A stretch of 64,000 nt of DNA from Bedellia somnulentella (Eukaryota; Arthropoda; Insecta; Lepidoptera; Bedelliidae). The stretch spans positions 6,787,608-6,851,607 of the forward strand of contig OY755191.1 in assembly GCA_963576735.1 (NCBI GenBank), written 5' to 3'. Below are positions 1-11,062 of the stretch, piece after piece. Within the stretch, counting starts at the first letter, position 1, and each line of letters begins with the position of its first letter. The position numbers and the translations under genes were made by a program. Below the pieces are notes generated by a model. It ran no database searches. It was not told where the DNA came from and was given only the letters and a program-made list of their open reading frames with translations.

Positions 1-17
1 TATATATATATATATAT
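1..17. repeat. (TA)n microsatellite
   Basis: The window opens inside a TA dinucleotide run; its true length is cut by the window edge. Confidence 0.9.
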
Positions 18-1526
18 TAGGTAAGGTATTTATTTAACATTAGTACAAAATGGTTATTGTAGTCTAGAATTGTAGGGACATGTCACGCAAGTGTGGCGAC
101 TAACTATGTTTAGTGATTAGATTATATTAGGGACTGTCGTGATGGATGACTGAGTAAAAAAGTTGTGTAGATTCTAATGGATGTTTTTACCTAACACTAT
201 TCCAAGATTATTTTAAGATTACGATTGTTGTTCTTACCTAAGGTTGTACCAATTAGCTATTCTATTAAAAGCATTAAGATTATTAAGTGGCGAAACAATG
301 ATAACTGAGTAAACATTTTTTGACAAATTTTATTGTAATTTTCGTTTTCAAATAAGACTATATACCAAAAATATGTGCGAATAAATGATGTAAAACTATG
401 AAAATAAAGGTCATTGTTTTAATAGCAATCCAAAAACAACATGATAAAGTCTTGTTCACATAACTTATTACAAATTATGCAACAAGGGTATAAAATACAC
501 ATTCCTTTGATACTTTATACACACCATTTTACATTTTTAAGTAAAGACACATTTCTTTTGATACTTTATACACACCATTTAACATTTTTAAGTAAAGACG
601 ATTTTATGGGGTTTCAAAAATATCACAAATATTTTCCACTAGGATAGACTGTTGGTTGGATAGATTCTCTTCTTGTATGCAACTTCTTTGTTCAAAAAGT
701 CTTCGTGGAATTCTTTATAGTATAAAGTTTGTTTTCGAATGTAACGAGTTTGTGAAATAACTAACTTTCGGACCTCATCAACAAGATGACTCAAATTATG
801 AAAATGATTTATATTTTTCTACAAAAGATATCAGCGTACTTTCGGCAAGTCGCAAAAAGTGGGTATATTCGGCGCTGGAACAGAAAATATACATGATTTG
901 CTTTCTTAACTGCGATCCATTTCAGTGACAGTAACCTGATATAGACAATCAGAAAAATGAACGGAACCACCAATTTCATTGGAAATATCGCACTTTTTTG
1001 GATAGTCATGGTTTCGCTTGTTTCTTGCAATTTTTGATATTTAGCAATATTTTTTCTTCTGAATCCACTTCTTTGCTTCATTTGTATCCATTTTTTCAAA
1101 TTAATTATAGCTTTATTTCGAAAAATACGTAAAAAGTTAAGATTAGAAAATGCAGGATGCAGGATTAATTCAAGACTTCTTGTCGTTCAAAAGACCTCTA
1201 ATTACATACTATTACTTTTGAAAAAGTCAGAGTCCTTGCTTTTTCAAGATCCTTAGCACAACGTGTTCAATAATGGCGTTAATAAGACTACGAGCCTTGT
1301 ACAATTCAACAATTCCCGTATATATCGTCAATATTTTGCTCATGGGAAATACACCTCGATGAAATATTATGGTACAGGGAATCAGCCAAGAAAATATTAA
1401 ATTTTAATTCTTACATTTATTTTCACTAAAGAGGTATGTCTGTTTATCTTATTTGGTCTACATAAAAGTTGGAACATTTCGATGTACCAAAAAGTTTTGA
1501 TTCGTTCGTAGAGTGCTAGGATTTTT
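18..1526. other. AT-rich stretch, no recognised gene
   Basis: I see no recognisable coding region or classified transposon. The open frames here are short, low-complexity and match no family I know. The only clear structure is a 51-bp tandem duplication at 506-607. Confidence 0.5.
506..607. repeat. 51-bp tandem duplication
   Basis: Two adjacent near-identical copies begin at 506 and 557, each starting tttgatactttatacacacc and ending in agtaaagac. The copies differ at only a few positions, so the duplication is fairly young. Confidence 0.85.
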
Positions 1527-1614
1527 ATTCCCAGTAGTCTTACTAGTAACTCTATTGGGACAAAAAATCCCAATAGTCCTACTGGTAAGACTATCGAGTA
1601 AGACTACTGGGAAT
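1527..1614. repeat. Foldback palindrome
   Basis: A perfect 18-bp inverted pair (attcccagtagtcttact at 1527-1544, complement at 1597-1614) encloses a second, shorter inverted pair around ctattggga / tcccaatag. The whole 88 bp could fold as one long hairpin. It lies just before repeat block P1, so it may be the end of an unclassified inverted-repeat transposon. Confidence 0.75.
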
Positions 1615-2880
1615 AGCCGGTAACAACTGAAAAGAAAAGGGAATAAATTAATTAATGACCGATCTTACAACTTTTTATAATAGAATAACTGCGATATTTA
1701 CAAGCATTTTTTTAAATTCATGTTTCTCCTCACTCCACCGCTCGTACGTTTCATAGTTGCTACTAAATATGACGCCAAGCACGTAAGGGCCGCGAGACCG
1801 CGTGAATATTGCAACAGCAATGACCTCAACTTATGAATTTCATAAAAGTTTTATGAGACTTATATTTGCAACTTTATTGGAATACATATTACAGTGTATT
1901 GCATCATGCTTCTGGATGTAGGAGTGGGATAAAGACGGAGATAGAAAAAGACGAGCTAAGCTAAGAGCTAAACTGAGAGGTAGTTGTAGTTTCCAGAGCG
2001 ATATGACTGAAATCGTCATAGACTCGGTAAACGTTGACTTTGTAAACATACTTTACAATCGAGGGATGTTTATGTTTAAACATTGTTATGTATTAGTAAC
2101 AGAACACGAAAAGACACTCATGCCAGTATGTTTTAATACTACTTAAATGGAAATACTGTATATTGACTGAATCCAGCCACCACTTGCGTTTTAAATCCGG
2201 CCATTCATATTATACACTCATTTTATAATGAAACTGGCATTTTATACGCATTTTGTTTTAAATCTCTACATAAGAAGATTCAACAGAAAGCTTTTATATT
2301 TGGGTTCTACATTTAAAAAGCTTCTAACTTTTTAATTTATTCCATTATTTTTCGTGTTGTCAGATAAATCGGACAGGTTCGGAATCTGTCAATGCTTAAT
2401 ACTCGTAAAAGGTAAATAAAAAAATATTCATTTTAGAAAAGATTTAGTGAAATTGTATCAGTGACGGCAAAATGATTTTTTTCAGCCATAGTTCTTACAA
2501 AAGTGCAGTGGGTAGATTGCTATCATTAAGAGCCCGGAGCAGGATAGAGGTGTCTCCTGCTATTCATATCGTCGACACTTGGACACTTGACCCCGTATTG
2601 TCATTTGCGTTGCAATTTTATCAGACACTTTTGAAATATCTTCAAGGGAATCGTGATTATTTATATCTGCGTTCATTTCTTATTTTTATCACTGCTATCA
2701 AGCCGTATAGCTCCGAAGTCGTGGCAAAGGTATATTTTTTATTGTTTCGTGACAAAGAAAGATAATGTGTCAGAAAAATTATGAATGTGAGAGAAGCCAG
2801 AGAGCTTTGCCAGGATTCTACAAAGTGAACATTAATAGTCTCTGTCAACCCCTATCTATAAATGGCGTGAATAAGACGTA
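1615..2880. repeat. Repeat block P1, copy A
   Basis: A low-copy block that recurs around 17527-18660 and 46700-47630, and in part at 44222-44332. A shared anchor is gctcgtacgt followed by gccaagcacgtaagggccgc. Near its right end (2780-2875) is a decayed RTE 3' terminus, recognisable from gagctttgccaggat and ggcgtgaataag. An open frame at 2472-2765 falls in the block, but the matching stretch near 18268 is interrupted, so I do not treat it as a gene. Confidence 0.75.
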
Positions 2881-3020
2881 TTTTCTAAGATAATTATATA
2901 ACTTAAAATGATAGTCATGGGATAGTCATAGGATCATTTTTGACGTTTGTTCTTTTTAAGCTAGCTAGCTACTCTAAAATGAAAGCTAATGTAGGTAATT
3001 AAAAATCAATTATCTATATA

Positions 3021-4017
3021 CCTCCCAGGCCACTCAGAATGTTTTACGAAAAGGAGTTTTTATGTATGGAACACTGGTAGGTTGTACTTTATTTGAAAAA
3101 TTAGATTATTTATGAGTAAAAACACAAAAGTTCCAAATTCAAAACCCCTCCGTTTTTTGTGACTAAGCATATGAAAATTTATTGTCGCTTGTGTCTGGAT
3201 TTGTCTCGAGAAAATTTTCGCTCTATGATTTTCTATGACTAAATGTGGCCTGGAACCCGAAGAATCGTTCGGTAGACTTCAAACTGCATTTGAGGACGAA
3301 GGACCTTCTAAGGGAACTATTCTAAGGCAGCTGTCTACCGCTGGTTCAGTGAATTTAAGCGAGGGCGTAAATGTTTGACCGACGAATAAAGATGCGGCCG
3401 CCCTTTGACGGCCTCTACAGAAGAAAACGTGTAAGCTGTCAAGAATTTAATGAAGCGACGCCGAAAAAAGTGAAGCGATCGAGAAGGGCAGGAAAGATTT
3501 TGATCGCAAGTTTTTTTCACCATGATAGGGTATTTGGTGTCAATACCTTTACGAGATCAAAGCAGCATCAATGCTGATTGGTATATAACAAAATATTTTC
3601 CGGAATTATTCATCGCAGTGAGAAGTAAGCGACCAAACACGGGACTTCGCGATTTGCTGCTTCAGCACAACAATGCACCCGCGCACTCGGCGCTCAAAAT
3701 GAGGGACTTCCTGGACAGCACACCTGTCAACCTGCTAGGTCATCCTCCGAACAGTCCTGATTTGGTCCCGTGTGACTTAATAAAAAATCAACTCAAAGGG
3801 ATACAGTTTTTATCGCCGGAAGATGCGCTAGCTGCGTTTGACCAGGCAGTAGAGGAATTATCTGCAGAGGACTGGAAAAAAATGTTTCGAAAATTGGTTT
3901 AGACGCATGAAAATTTGCATATATAGCGGCGGTGAATACTTTGAAAAGATTTAATAAAAATATCGTATGCAGAATAATTCTTTTTTTAGTTTCGCAAAAC
4001 TTTCTGAGTTCCCATTG
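3021..4017 (+). mobile_element. Mariner-like DNA transposon relic
   Basis: About 1 kb between TA dinucleotides (3019-3020 and 4018-4019), the expected target duplication for mariner. Imperfect terminal inverted repeats are visible: actcagaatgttttacgaaa near 3032 and the complement of actcagaaagttttgcgaaa ending near 4009. A decayed transposase lies between them. The copy is inactive. Confidence 0.8.
3220..3957 (+). pseudogene. Mariner-family transposase, broken
   Basis: Would have been a Tc1/mariner-superfamily DDE transposase that cuts and inserts the surrounding element. The N-terminal helix-turn-helix part reads GLEPEESFGRLQTAFEDE then, after a frame change, VYRWFSEFKRGRKCLTDE. The catalytic part is open at 3522-3902 and contains HNNAPAHSA and SPDLVPCD. 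The spacing fits mariner D,D34D, but the second catalytic Asp is Asn (codon 3669-3671). The C-terminal NWFRRMKICIYSGGEYFEK is reached only by another frame change. Several stops and frameshifts plus a lost catalytic residue make it non-functional. The family assignment is firm; the subfamily is not resolved. Confidence 0.88.
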
Positions 4018-4019
4018 TA

Positions 4020-4233
4020 TTAATATTATAAAGAGGAAAGTTTAGAATTTTCGTTTGTTTGTTTGAATTGAATAGGCTCCGAAACTACTGGACTTATTTG
4101 AAAACATCTTTTATCATTAGAATCCTACATTAACCCCAATGAACATGAGCCACTACTTATTTACTGCGCGAAATATCTAATTGCCGCGGGAAAATCGAAA
4201 AAATGCAAACGTAGCCGCGGAACAGAAAGCTAG
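4020..4233 (+). mobile_element. Helitron-like element, short
   Basis: The segment begins near attataaagaggaaagt and carries ggctccgaaactactggact, typical in my knowledge of lepidopteran Helitron-related repeats. It ends in CTAG (4230-4233) followed by T, the Helitron 3' signature. It has no coding capacity. It lies immediately after the mariner relic. Confidence 0.6.
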
Positions 4234-4682
4234 TCGTGACGTGAATGAGATTTTGCAGTAGTTACAGATAGATGGATAAAGTGACCGTTTTTAGCACTAT
4301 TAGTATCTGTAACTTCAATTAAGTATTTGTTATAAAATAAATAGTTTTGAAATAAACTACAAACCATTTGCTTTAAATCAGTCCACCAGATTTTTCATAA
4401 ATGATGTACTCACTGAGTATTTTTTTACTCTAGCGCTACTTAGATGCAAAAAAAAGTTAGAGACTTTTTTTTACTGAAGTTACGCACTACATAAATGATC
4501 ACCAGCTTACCTTTTTCCTCCATATTTTGCGGACTATTTTTATCCTTCAACCAACCTGTTGAGGTATCACTTCTAATAAATTATAAATACAAAGTCCTTT
4601 ATAATATTTTAGTTCCTTTAAACTGTGACCCTATTCTGCCTTCATAGCTTCGTACTCATTCACAATAGTATCGAAACATGGC

Positions 4683-4960
4683 CAACTATCGACAGTACAA
4701 AACTATCGATACTATCGATTGTTTTTGATTGTTCTGTCAAATTATACAATACTATCGATTATATCGATAGTATTGTACGTAAAACTATCGATAGTGTCGA
4801 TAGTATTGCCAGTATCAATAGTATTGCTCATAAAGTGATATCGATACTATCGATAGGATCGATAGTATTGCTAGGTGGTGATACTATCGATAGTAGTATC
4901 GATATCCAGAATAGTTTTCGAGGTCAACTATCGAAAGTCAAACTATCGATTGTTCTGCAA
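4683..4960. repeat. Cluster of TATCGATA motifs
   Basis: About 280 bp holding seven exact TATCGATA octamers and several one-off variants, often as ctatcgatagtattg units in both orientations. It ends in gttctgcaacact, which resembles a hAT-type terminus, so it may be the subterminal repeat array of a degraded DNA transposon. The octamer equals the core of the DRE site bound by DREF in flies, so a regulatory effect is conceivable but not shown. Confidence 0.7.
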
Positions 4961-4989
4961 CACTAATTACTTTTACCCTTCATCGTCTC

Positions 4990-5640
4990 GTAAATCATCC
5001 ACAGTGAGAAATGGGATAGGGCTATTCTAAACTGAAACATGTCTAATGTCAGCATATAATTTCCAGCCAAGTTGGCCCAAGTGTATAAAGCTATACACGT
5101 GACCTGTAACATAAAAGCGTAGAATTGTTTAGTTCTAATCTAAAACAGGTTTACAGCACTTGCAAAGTAATTATACTGGACTTATAAATGTGTCCAATTT
5201 ACCGTTCTGCAGTTTAGCGTTGCAAGTGAAATGTGCAATTCAGACTAGTAATTAAGCTCGGGGTTAATAATTCTACTATGAGGAAGCCTTTCTCATGTAT
5301 ATTCAGCGGAATCACAACTTTGCAGACGCCTTTCTTATTCGGGTTAGTTGAACTACAACTAATGGACGTTTGTTATTATTGTTCTGGGTCATTATCTTTA
5401 AATCTTTACCGTTTTCTGTATAGTGTCCATAAACTAACCATATATGGTATATTATCTTCCGGAATGATTAAGGGTTCAAAGCTTACAGAGTGATTATTGG
5501 GAAATTTAGAAACCCACAACCAACGTGCCACCAAGAATCTTTATTTGACTATCTTTTTTTCAATCAATCGCTATTTTTTACTTCACAGTTTTAAATACAG
5601 AAAACTTGTCTCTAAACTATCTCAATCTATGTTCAAACGT
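4990..5640. repeat. Repeat block P2, copy A
   Basis: Collinear with 18880-19470: both share aacatgtctaat, gtttagcgttgcaagtgaaa and the stretch around ctaatggacgtttgttatt. No intact reading frame is conserved between the two. The copies are diverged, so the duplication is old. Confidence 0.75.
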
Positions 5641-5645
5641 TAATA

Positions 5646-7120
5646 TCTATACTTATAATAAATAAGAGGTCAATTCTGTACATGAAATATATTTTCAAAA
5701 TAACTATCAGGTGGTGATTAGGGATCGATACTGATGCCAAAAATGCAATCAGTAAAATTTTTGTCTGTCTGTCTGTCTGTCTGTCTGTCGGTTTGTATGT
5801 TCCTTATGGAAACAAAAACTACTCGACGGATTTTAACGAAACTTGGTACAATTATTCTCCATACTCCTGGGCAGGTTTTTGCATACTTTCCAGCAGAGTA
5901 GTAAAGGGGAATTTTGGGAAATTTTGGGAAAACGGGAGAAGTTACTCCATTTTTTAAGCTTCCGTCGCGTATGCAGCCTTAATGGTTAAACTTACATAGA
6001 AATCATGTATCACGGAAATATTCGTCATAAAATTATCTAAAAAAAAATCCTCAACAGTTTATGTCTATCTTTTACGGTTGACTCACAATAACACGTGTAA
6101 TTCCTGATAGCTTAGCAGTTCGGAACATTCTGATTGTATTTGTTTATCTATACTTATAATAAATCTGTAGAGAGGTCAATTCTGTACATGAAATATATTT
6201 TCAAAATAACTATCAGGTGGTGATTAGGGATCGATACTGATGCCAAAAATGCAATCAGTAAAATTTTTGTCTGTCTGTCTGTCTGTCTGTCTGTCGGTTT
6301 GTATGTTCCTTATGGAAACAAAAACTACTCGACGGATTTTAACGAAACTTGGTACAATTATTCTCCATACTCCTGGGCAGGTTTTTGCATACTTTCCAGC
6401 AGAGTAGTAAAGGGGAATTTTGGGAAATTTTGGGAAAACGGGAGAAGTTACTCCATTTTTTAAGCTTCCGTCGCGTATGCAGCCTTAATGGTTAAACTTA
6501 CATAGAAATCATGTATGACGGAAATATTCGTCATAAAATTATCTAAAAAAAAATCCTTAACAGTTTATGTCTATCTTTTACGGTTGACTCACAATAACAC
6601 GTGTAATTCCTGATAGCTTAGCAGTTCGGAACATTCTGATTGTATTTGTTTACTCTTACGTTTGTAAACCTCTCACTCATCCCTAATTTAAATAAGTTAA
6701 CATTATTACCTATTCAATAGAAAAAGAATCATAGAAATCGGTAGAGAAACACCGAAATTATACATAAAATAAGCCATCGCGCCCGTGACCAAAACCGAAT
6801 CGTTACTAATTTACTTATAAAATACTAGATGGCGCCAGTAGTTGCATCCTACAACACGTAATGATTTATTTTTTAGATTGTTATAAATACTTCATAGCGT
6901 TTTATTCCAAAATTTGCTATTAAACGGAAATACTGAACCGTTCATTAAAGCGCATTCAAAATCACCAAACTACACTGTTTAGGGAGTGCTATAAATTTAA
7001 TAAATTGAAAACATTGCGCTGAATTTCGCAATGCTTGAGCAATGAGCAGTGACTGAAGAAAGAAACCTCAGATATTTAAAAAAACAACGCTACCCGTGCG
7101 AAGCTGGGACGATCCACTAG
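5646..7120 (+). mobile_element. Non-autonomous Helitron with doubled 5' end
   Basis: The 5' end is TCTATACTTATAATAAAT after an A, and the 3' end is CTAG (7117-7120) before T, as expected for a Helitron inserted between A and T. The small hairpin cccgtgcgaagctggg precedes the 3' end. The first 501 bp (5646-6146) are repeated almost exactly from 6147 on, each copy starting at its own A/TC boundary and each holding a (TCTG)n run. No Rep or helicase reading frame is present, so it depends on another copy for movement. Confidence 0.8.
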
Positions 7121-7138
7121 TAAGATAATACTTTTATG

Positions 7139-7205
7139 ATTAATACGTACATACATATACTTACGCCATTACATCCCATTAGGCAGAGACTATTGACCGC
7201 CAAAT
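7139..7205 (-). mobile_element. RTE LINE 3' end, relic
   Basis: Short minus-strand remnant: (ACAT)n tail, ttacgccattacatcccatt and gcagagactattgaccgcca match the 3' terminus of the RTE LINE at 47935-49127. Too short to code. Confidence 0.6.
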
Positions 7206-7269
7206 ATTTTTTATGAATAATTTGTTGTATTATATGTTGGTTAAATTTAAATGATTGAGTAAATTTTTA

Positions 7270-7588
7270 ACCGACTTCAAAAAAAGGAGTGTTCTCAATT
7301 CGACCGTATTTTATTTTATTTTTTTTATGTTTGTCATGTGACAGTGTATTTGTTCAAAACGCCGATAGGCTGGCCCTGTATAACGTGAGAACGTGGGTCC
7401 AACCAAAGCGTGGGTACTCTGAACAACAGGTGACAATGTCACGTGATATTCAAAAGTATTACTACCTCTGTTAACCCCTTCGGGGATATTTGGCGTGAAC
7501 GTTTGAGTCTTTCTTGAGATGTAGAATTGTAGATCATCGCCTTTCGAGGGATTTCAAGAACAATGTAAAGTTACATATGGTTGAGCCT
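7270..7588 (+). repeat. Composite repeat beginning aaccgacttc
   Basis: Starts aaccgacttcaaaaaaagga and is collinear with 30607-31280. It contains a SINE-B fragment (7340-7495) and then a stretch shared with 31180-31280 (gagggatttcaagaacaatg). A matching inverted end (tgaag-cggtt) lies near 8545, so 7270-8560 may be one old element with AACCGACTTC termini into which SINE-A later inserted. Confidence 0.6.
7340..7495 (+). mobile_element. SINE-B fragment (3' part)
   Basis: Matches the body and tail of the complete SINE-B at 34844-35215 (gtgggtactctgaa, accccttcggggatat, ggcgtgaacg). The tRNA-like head is absent. Confidence 0.75.
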
Positions 7589-7597
7589 ATTTAATAT

Positions 7598-7842
7598 AAT
7601 TGCTGTGTAGTGTCGGCTTAGAATAGCACTACCCCATTTCTTCCGGTGGGTGTATGTAAGAGGCGACTAACGGTATTGGGGCTTTTAAGGGATTTTTGAG
7701 CGATGCGGTTGGAGACCCATCACCAACAACCTTTATTTCACCATCTTTTCCCCACGCAACTTCCAAAGGTGGCTGAGGAATGTCTCATTCCCTAGCTCTG
7801 GCTACCCCTTCAAGGGATTTATAGCCGTGAGTATATGTATGT
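7598..7842 (+). mobile_element. SINE-A, full-length, with TSD
   Basis: A 245-bp SINE-like element starting near gctgtgtagtgtcggcttag and ending gccgtgagtatatgtatgt. It is flanked by the 9-bp duplication atttaatat (7589-7597 and 7843-7851). The homologous site near 31275 lacks the insert, which confirms the boundaries. No clear Pol III A/B boxes were found. The 3' end resembles the RTE LINE 3' end. Confidence 0.85.
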
Positions 7843-7962
7843 ATTTAATATCGTATAATAATAGAAATACCGGAAATACGATGAATAATACAGTAACCGT
7901 CGCACTGCCTCATACGAGAGGCATCTTTGCCAGGTCTACCCATCTCTAAAACTCGTAAAATA

Positions 7963-8579
7963 AAATAATTTTTAACAAAAAGAAAACCGACTTCATAGTG
8001 GGAAAAACAACCGAAAATAAACAATCTAGTGTACCTACTAAAAAGTACGAAATAAGTTTTTTAATTGAATATGAGAACTGTGATTAATACCTTAGCAATT
8101 TCTTTATTCCACACGCGTCAGTTCAACCTACCTAAATATTAAAATTCTCTTAAATTAATTTTTGAGTCGGTGCTAGTCAAACAAAAGTGAATTCACCCTA
8201 CTATCTATCTCTGATTATTACAATCTAAACAATATATATCTATCGCCTAACGTTTTAAATGGTAATACGTGCAAAAATAAATTTACCCTACAACTACAAG
8301 GTATCCTACAATGTACATGTGTATGAAGTGCGAACTACATATTATTGGCAATCATCACGCAGGCTGGCACCGGCTCACAAATTAATATAAGAGAATTTTA
8401 ATATTTAGGTAGGTTGAACAGACGCGTGTGGAATAAAGAAATTGCTAAGGTATTAATCACAGTTCTCATATTCAATTAAAAAACTTATTTCGTACTTTTT
8501 AGTAGGTACTAGATTGTTTATTTTCGGTTGTTTTTCCCACTATGAAGACGGTTTTCTTTTTGTTAAAAATTATTTTTAA
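7963..8579. mobile_element. Element with about 215-bp inverted arms
   Basis: The left arm (7963 to about 8180) and right arm (about 8360 to 8579) are near-perfect inverted copies; shared landmarks are ttaacaaaaagaaaaccgac, ttccacacgcgtc and ggtaggttgaac. The spacer is about 180 bp. A second copy with only the spacer and right arm lies at 31420-31735. No coding capacity; a non-autonomous foldback-type element. Confidence 0.8.
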
Positions 8580-8830
8580 CTAAACCAACATATTTAAACT
8601 ACGATTCTTAAACTTTTCAAAGCTTAGTAAAATCATACAAAACAAACAATCACACGGTTCAATAACTTCATATATTCAGCGGGTGGCCCAAAAGGTATTT
8701 AACGTATAACATGAAAAAATAATAATACGATATACCACGATTTCCTTTAACATATGCTACTCATACCACACAGTGACATATGCAACTCATACCACACTGT
8801 AACATACGCTACTCATACATTGGTAACTAG
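8580..8830. repeat. Repeat block P3, copy A
   Basis: Collinear with 19610-19810 (caaagcttag, aaaatcatacaaaacaaa, acatatgctactcatac). The match stops near 8830, where the BEL/Pao retrotransposon material begins. Confidence 0.7.
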
Positions 8831-9018
8831 TTCATTATTGTTGCTAGGTTGTATTGCCAAATAATATTTGTCCTTTGCTAGTTTTGAGTCAGGTTGCTTC
8901 TTTTGTATTCATATGTTGTATTATTGGTATTGATGGTCAAGTGTTAATTATAGGTTATAAAATAGGAGTTATATCTTTGTTTTGAATATTATTGTGGTAT
9001 TATTGTATCTGTCACATC
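8831..9018 (+). other. Sequence upstream of BEL/Pao gag
   Basis: AT-rich sequence between block P3 and the gag start. By position it should be LTR or 5' leader of the retrotransposon, but I could not identify an LTR boundary or a primer-binding site. Confidence 0.35.
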
Positions 9019-10340
9019 ATGACTTCTGTAACTAATATTGTTGGGGAAGTAAGGACAGTATTGCGTTGGTTAACTTCAGCTACTGCATTGGTGGGTCGAC
9101 CAGAACGAACCGCTGCTTTGTTGGATAGGTTTGATAAATTACCCGCTAAACGGGAGCGTTATTATGACTTGGCCAGCAACGGTGTGGTTCCATCTGATGT
9201 GGAAACTGAAATTGTGGGTGATTTGGATCAGTGTGATGAGCTCGCTGATGAATTGGTTCAGGCGGCTCTCACACTCAAAGCGGGGTCGACCACTTCTCCA
9301 GATTTGGATGCCAAACTTGAACCAACTTCTCCAGCGTTATTGGGTAGACTGCCCACTTTGGATTTGCCGAAGCTTAGTGGAGATCTCACTGAGTGGCTTA
9401 GCTTTTGGAACATGTTCCAAAGCCTGGTGGATCGGAGGTCAGATTTGTCGCCAGCTCAGAAATTGGCCTACCTTCGTTCATCCATGCGGGATGAGGCTTT
9501 GGACATAATGAGTCATCTCACTGTGACTGATGACAGTTATCCCACTGCTGTGGAACTTCTGACCCGAAGGTACCACAATGTAAGACGGCTTGCGGACCAG
9601 CATGTTGGTCGGATTCTCACCTTGCCCAGGATTTCTAACCTGAGTCGGTTGCGGGTGGACTTGTTGAATCAAATGCTGGTATCTTTGAATGCATTGAAGA
9701 TCCTGGACCTACCTGTAGATTCCTGGATCTATTATTACATATTGTGCTAGAGAAACTTCCTCCCGAGTTGAAGGTTCGCTTCGAACACAGATTTGGAGGT
9801 GATAGTGCCTCTCATCTTCCTCCCTTTTCGGATTTGTTGCTTTTTCTGGAGGATGAGTGCCGGGTGGGAGACATTTCAGGTGTTCTTCCTCCTAGTCAGC
9901 CGGTGAATCAGCCACGTTTGACCGAAAGGAGAGATAATCATCATCAAAAGTGAGTTATGGGGCAAAATGGGCCTCCTGTTGTTTGTCGGTATTGCAAGGA
10001 GCCTGGACATGCAGTGACAGCCTGCAAGCGTTTTTTGGAGATGCGAGTCCAGGGTCGCTGAACTATTGCTGCTGACTGAAGGTGGTGTTATGGTTGTCTT
10101 GGTGACCATCTTCAGCGTGAGTGTCAGCAGAGCAGACCTTGTAGGATTTGTCGGGGAGCTCATCATCCGGTTCTATGTGCGAACCGTAGTGGTCGTGATG
10201 ATGAAGAAGCTGTGCGTTCCCCCCAAGAGTCTGCTTCCCTCCTCATCAAGCCCCCCTTCTCCATGCTGCGACTGATATTCCTCGCGAGAGGGGTTTGCGT
10301 CGTTCCCCCACGGGCGAGGGTAAAATGGCTCGTTTGCTGT
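9019..10340 (+). pseudogene. BEL/Pao retrotransposon gag, broken
   Basis: Gag packages the RNA of an LTR retrotransposon into cytoplasmic particles. The first ATG (9019) opens a frame whose residues 105-200 or so carry the DUF1759-type block LDLPKLSGDLTEWLSFW, followed by AQKLAYLRSSM, typical of BEL/Pao gag. A single-base loss near 9725 shifts the frame, and the next frame continues as EKLPPELKVRFEHRFGG. Zinc knuckles follow in that frame: CRYCKEPGHAVTAC near 9984, CYGCLGDHLQREC from 10086 and CRICRGAHHPVLC. Two stops separate the first knuckle from the others. No protease, RT or integrase follows, because LINE sequence begins near 10345. Not functional. Confidence 0.85.
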
Positions 10341-10344
10341 AATT

Positions 10345-10990
10345 ACACGGCCGCTGATAAGTACGTCCATTACAGTTTTCCTGAATGCGCATCTACTTCG
10401 ATTAAATAGATCTAAATCATGGAAGTTTTTATTATATTCTGATAAAATACGACTAAAAGGAGCGTTCTGAGAGTAGTTAGTTCTGGAAATTGGTACGGAG
10501 AACTATTTATGGTATGGCGAGTCCTATATGATGGCGTGTTAAGTCCAACCTGTGCAAGTAAGTTTGGGTTATCCAAACGACCATTTATTATATCATGTAG
10601 AACGGTAAGGTCAGTTAAAATGCGGCGATCCTCTAATCTTAACATTTTATGAAATTCACAACTCATTTCGTAACACTTATGAAAGTTCTTAGTTTTAAAA
10701 TTTAAGTGCCGTACAAAAATATGTAGTATTCTTTCAATCATAAGCTTGTACTTAATGTACGGAGGCGACCAAACACTTGAGGCAAACTCCAGAATACTGC
10801 GAACATAGGCATAATAAACCGTCTGTATACATTTAGGGTCTTTAAACGTTTCACAAGTCCTCAATACAAAGCCCAGATTTTTGTATGCACGATTAGTGAT
10901 ATCAACAATGTGTTGTTCAAAAGTAAGCTTTGAATCTAAAACAACGCCGAGGTCTTTTACTACACTAACTCTCCGGATAGGCTGAATCCC
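10345..10990 (-). pseudogene. Jockey/CR1-type LINE ORF2 C-terminus, broken
   Basis: Minus-strand 3' part of a non-LTR retrotransposon, 5' truncated within ORF2. It reads VVKDLGVVLDSKLTFEQHI, then VYYAYVRSILEFASSVWSP, closely matching the C-terminal third of the LINE at 49899-52814. A frame change near 10490 is needed to reach the C-terminal match (LFNRSRCAFRKTVMDVL). The left end abuts the broken BEL gag. It retains no RT catalytic motif. Confidence 0.85.
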
Positions 10991-11062
10991 AGACGTTTAT
11001 AGATTTCATTAGAGATACTACAAAATTAACTGTGTAGTTTTGTCTTCAGGAGTACTACCCCG
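10986..11062. repeat. Block P4, short resumption
   Basis: aatcccagac..tttata..tttcattag matches 21165-21195 and 53476-53505, showing where the old block resumes after the BEL and LINE insertions. Confidence 0.55.

Noticed and set aside
809..1099. 96-codon minus-strand frame
   Set aside because: Lysine/isoleucine-rich low-complexity peptide in AT-rich DNA, with no motif and no second copy to show conservation.
2472..2765. 97-codon open frame as a gene
   Set aside because: The homologous stretch in copy B (about 18268-18520) has in-frame changes and stops; it lies within a repeat block and has no known motif.
5760..6300. (TCTG)n runs and the repeated 500-bp unit as a CRISPR-like array
   Set aside because: Only two units, no short spacers, and the unit has Helitron ends; the organism is a eukaryote.
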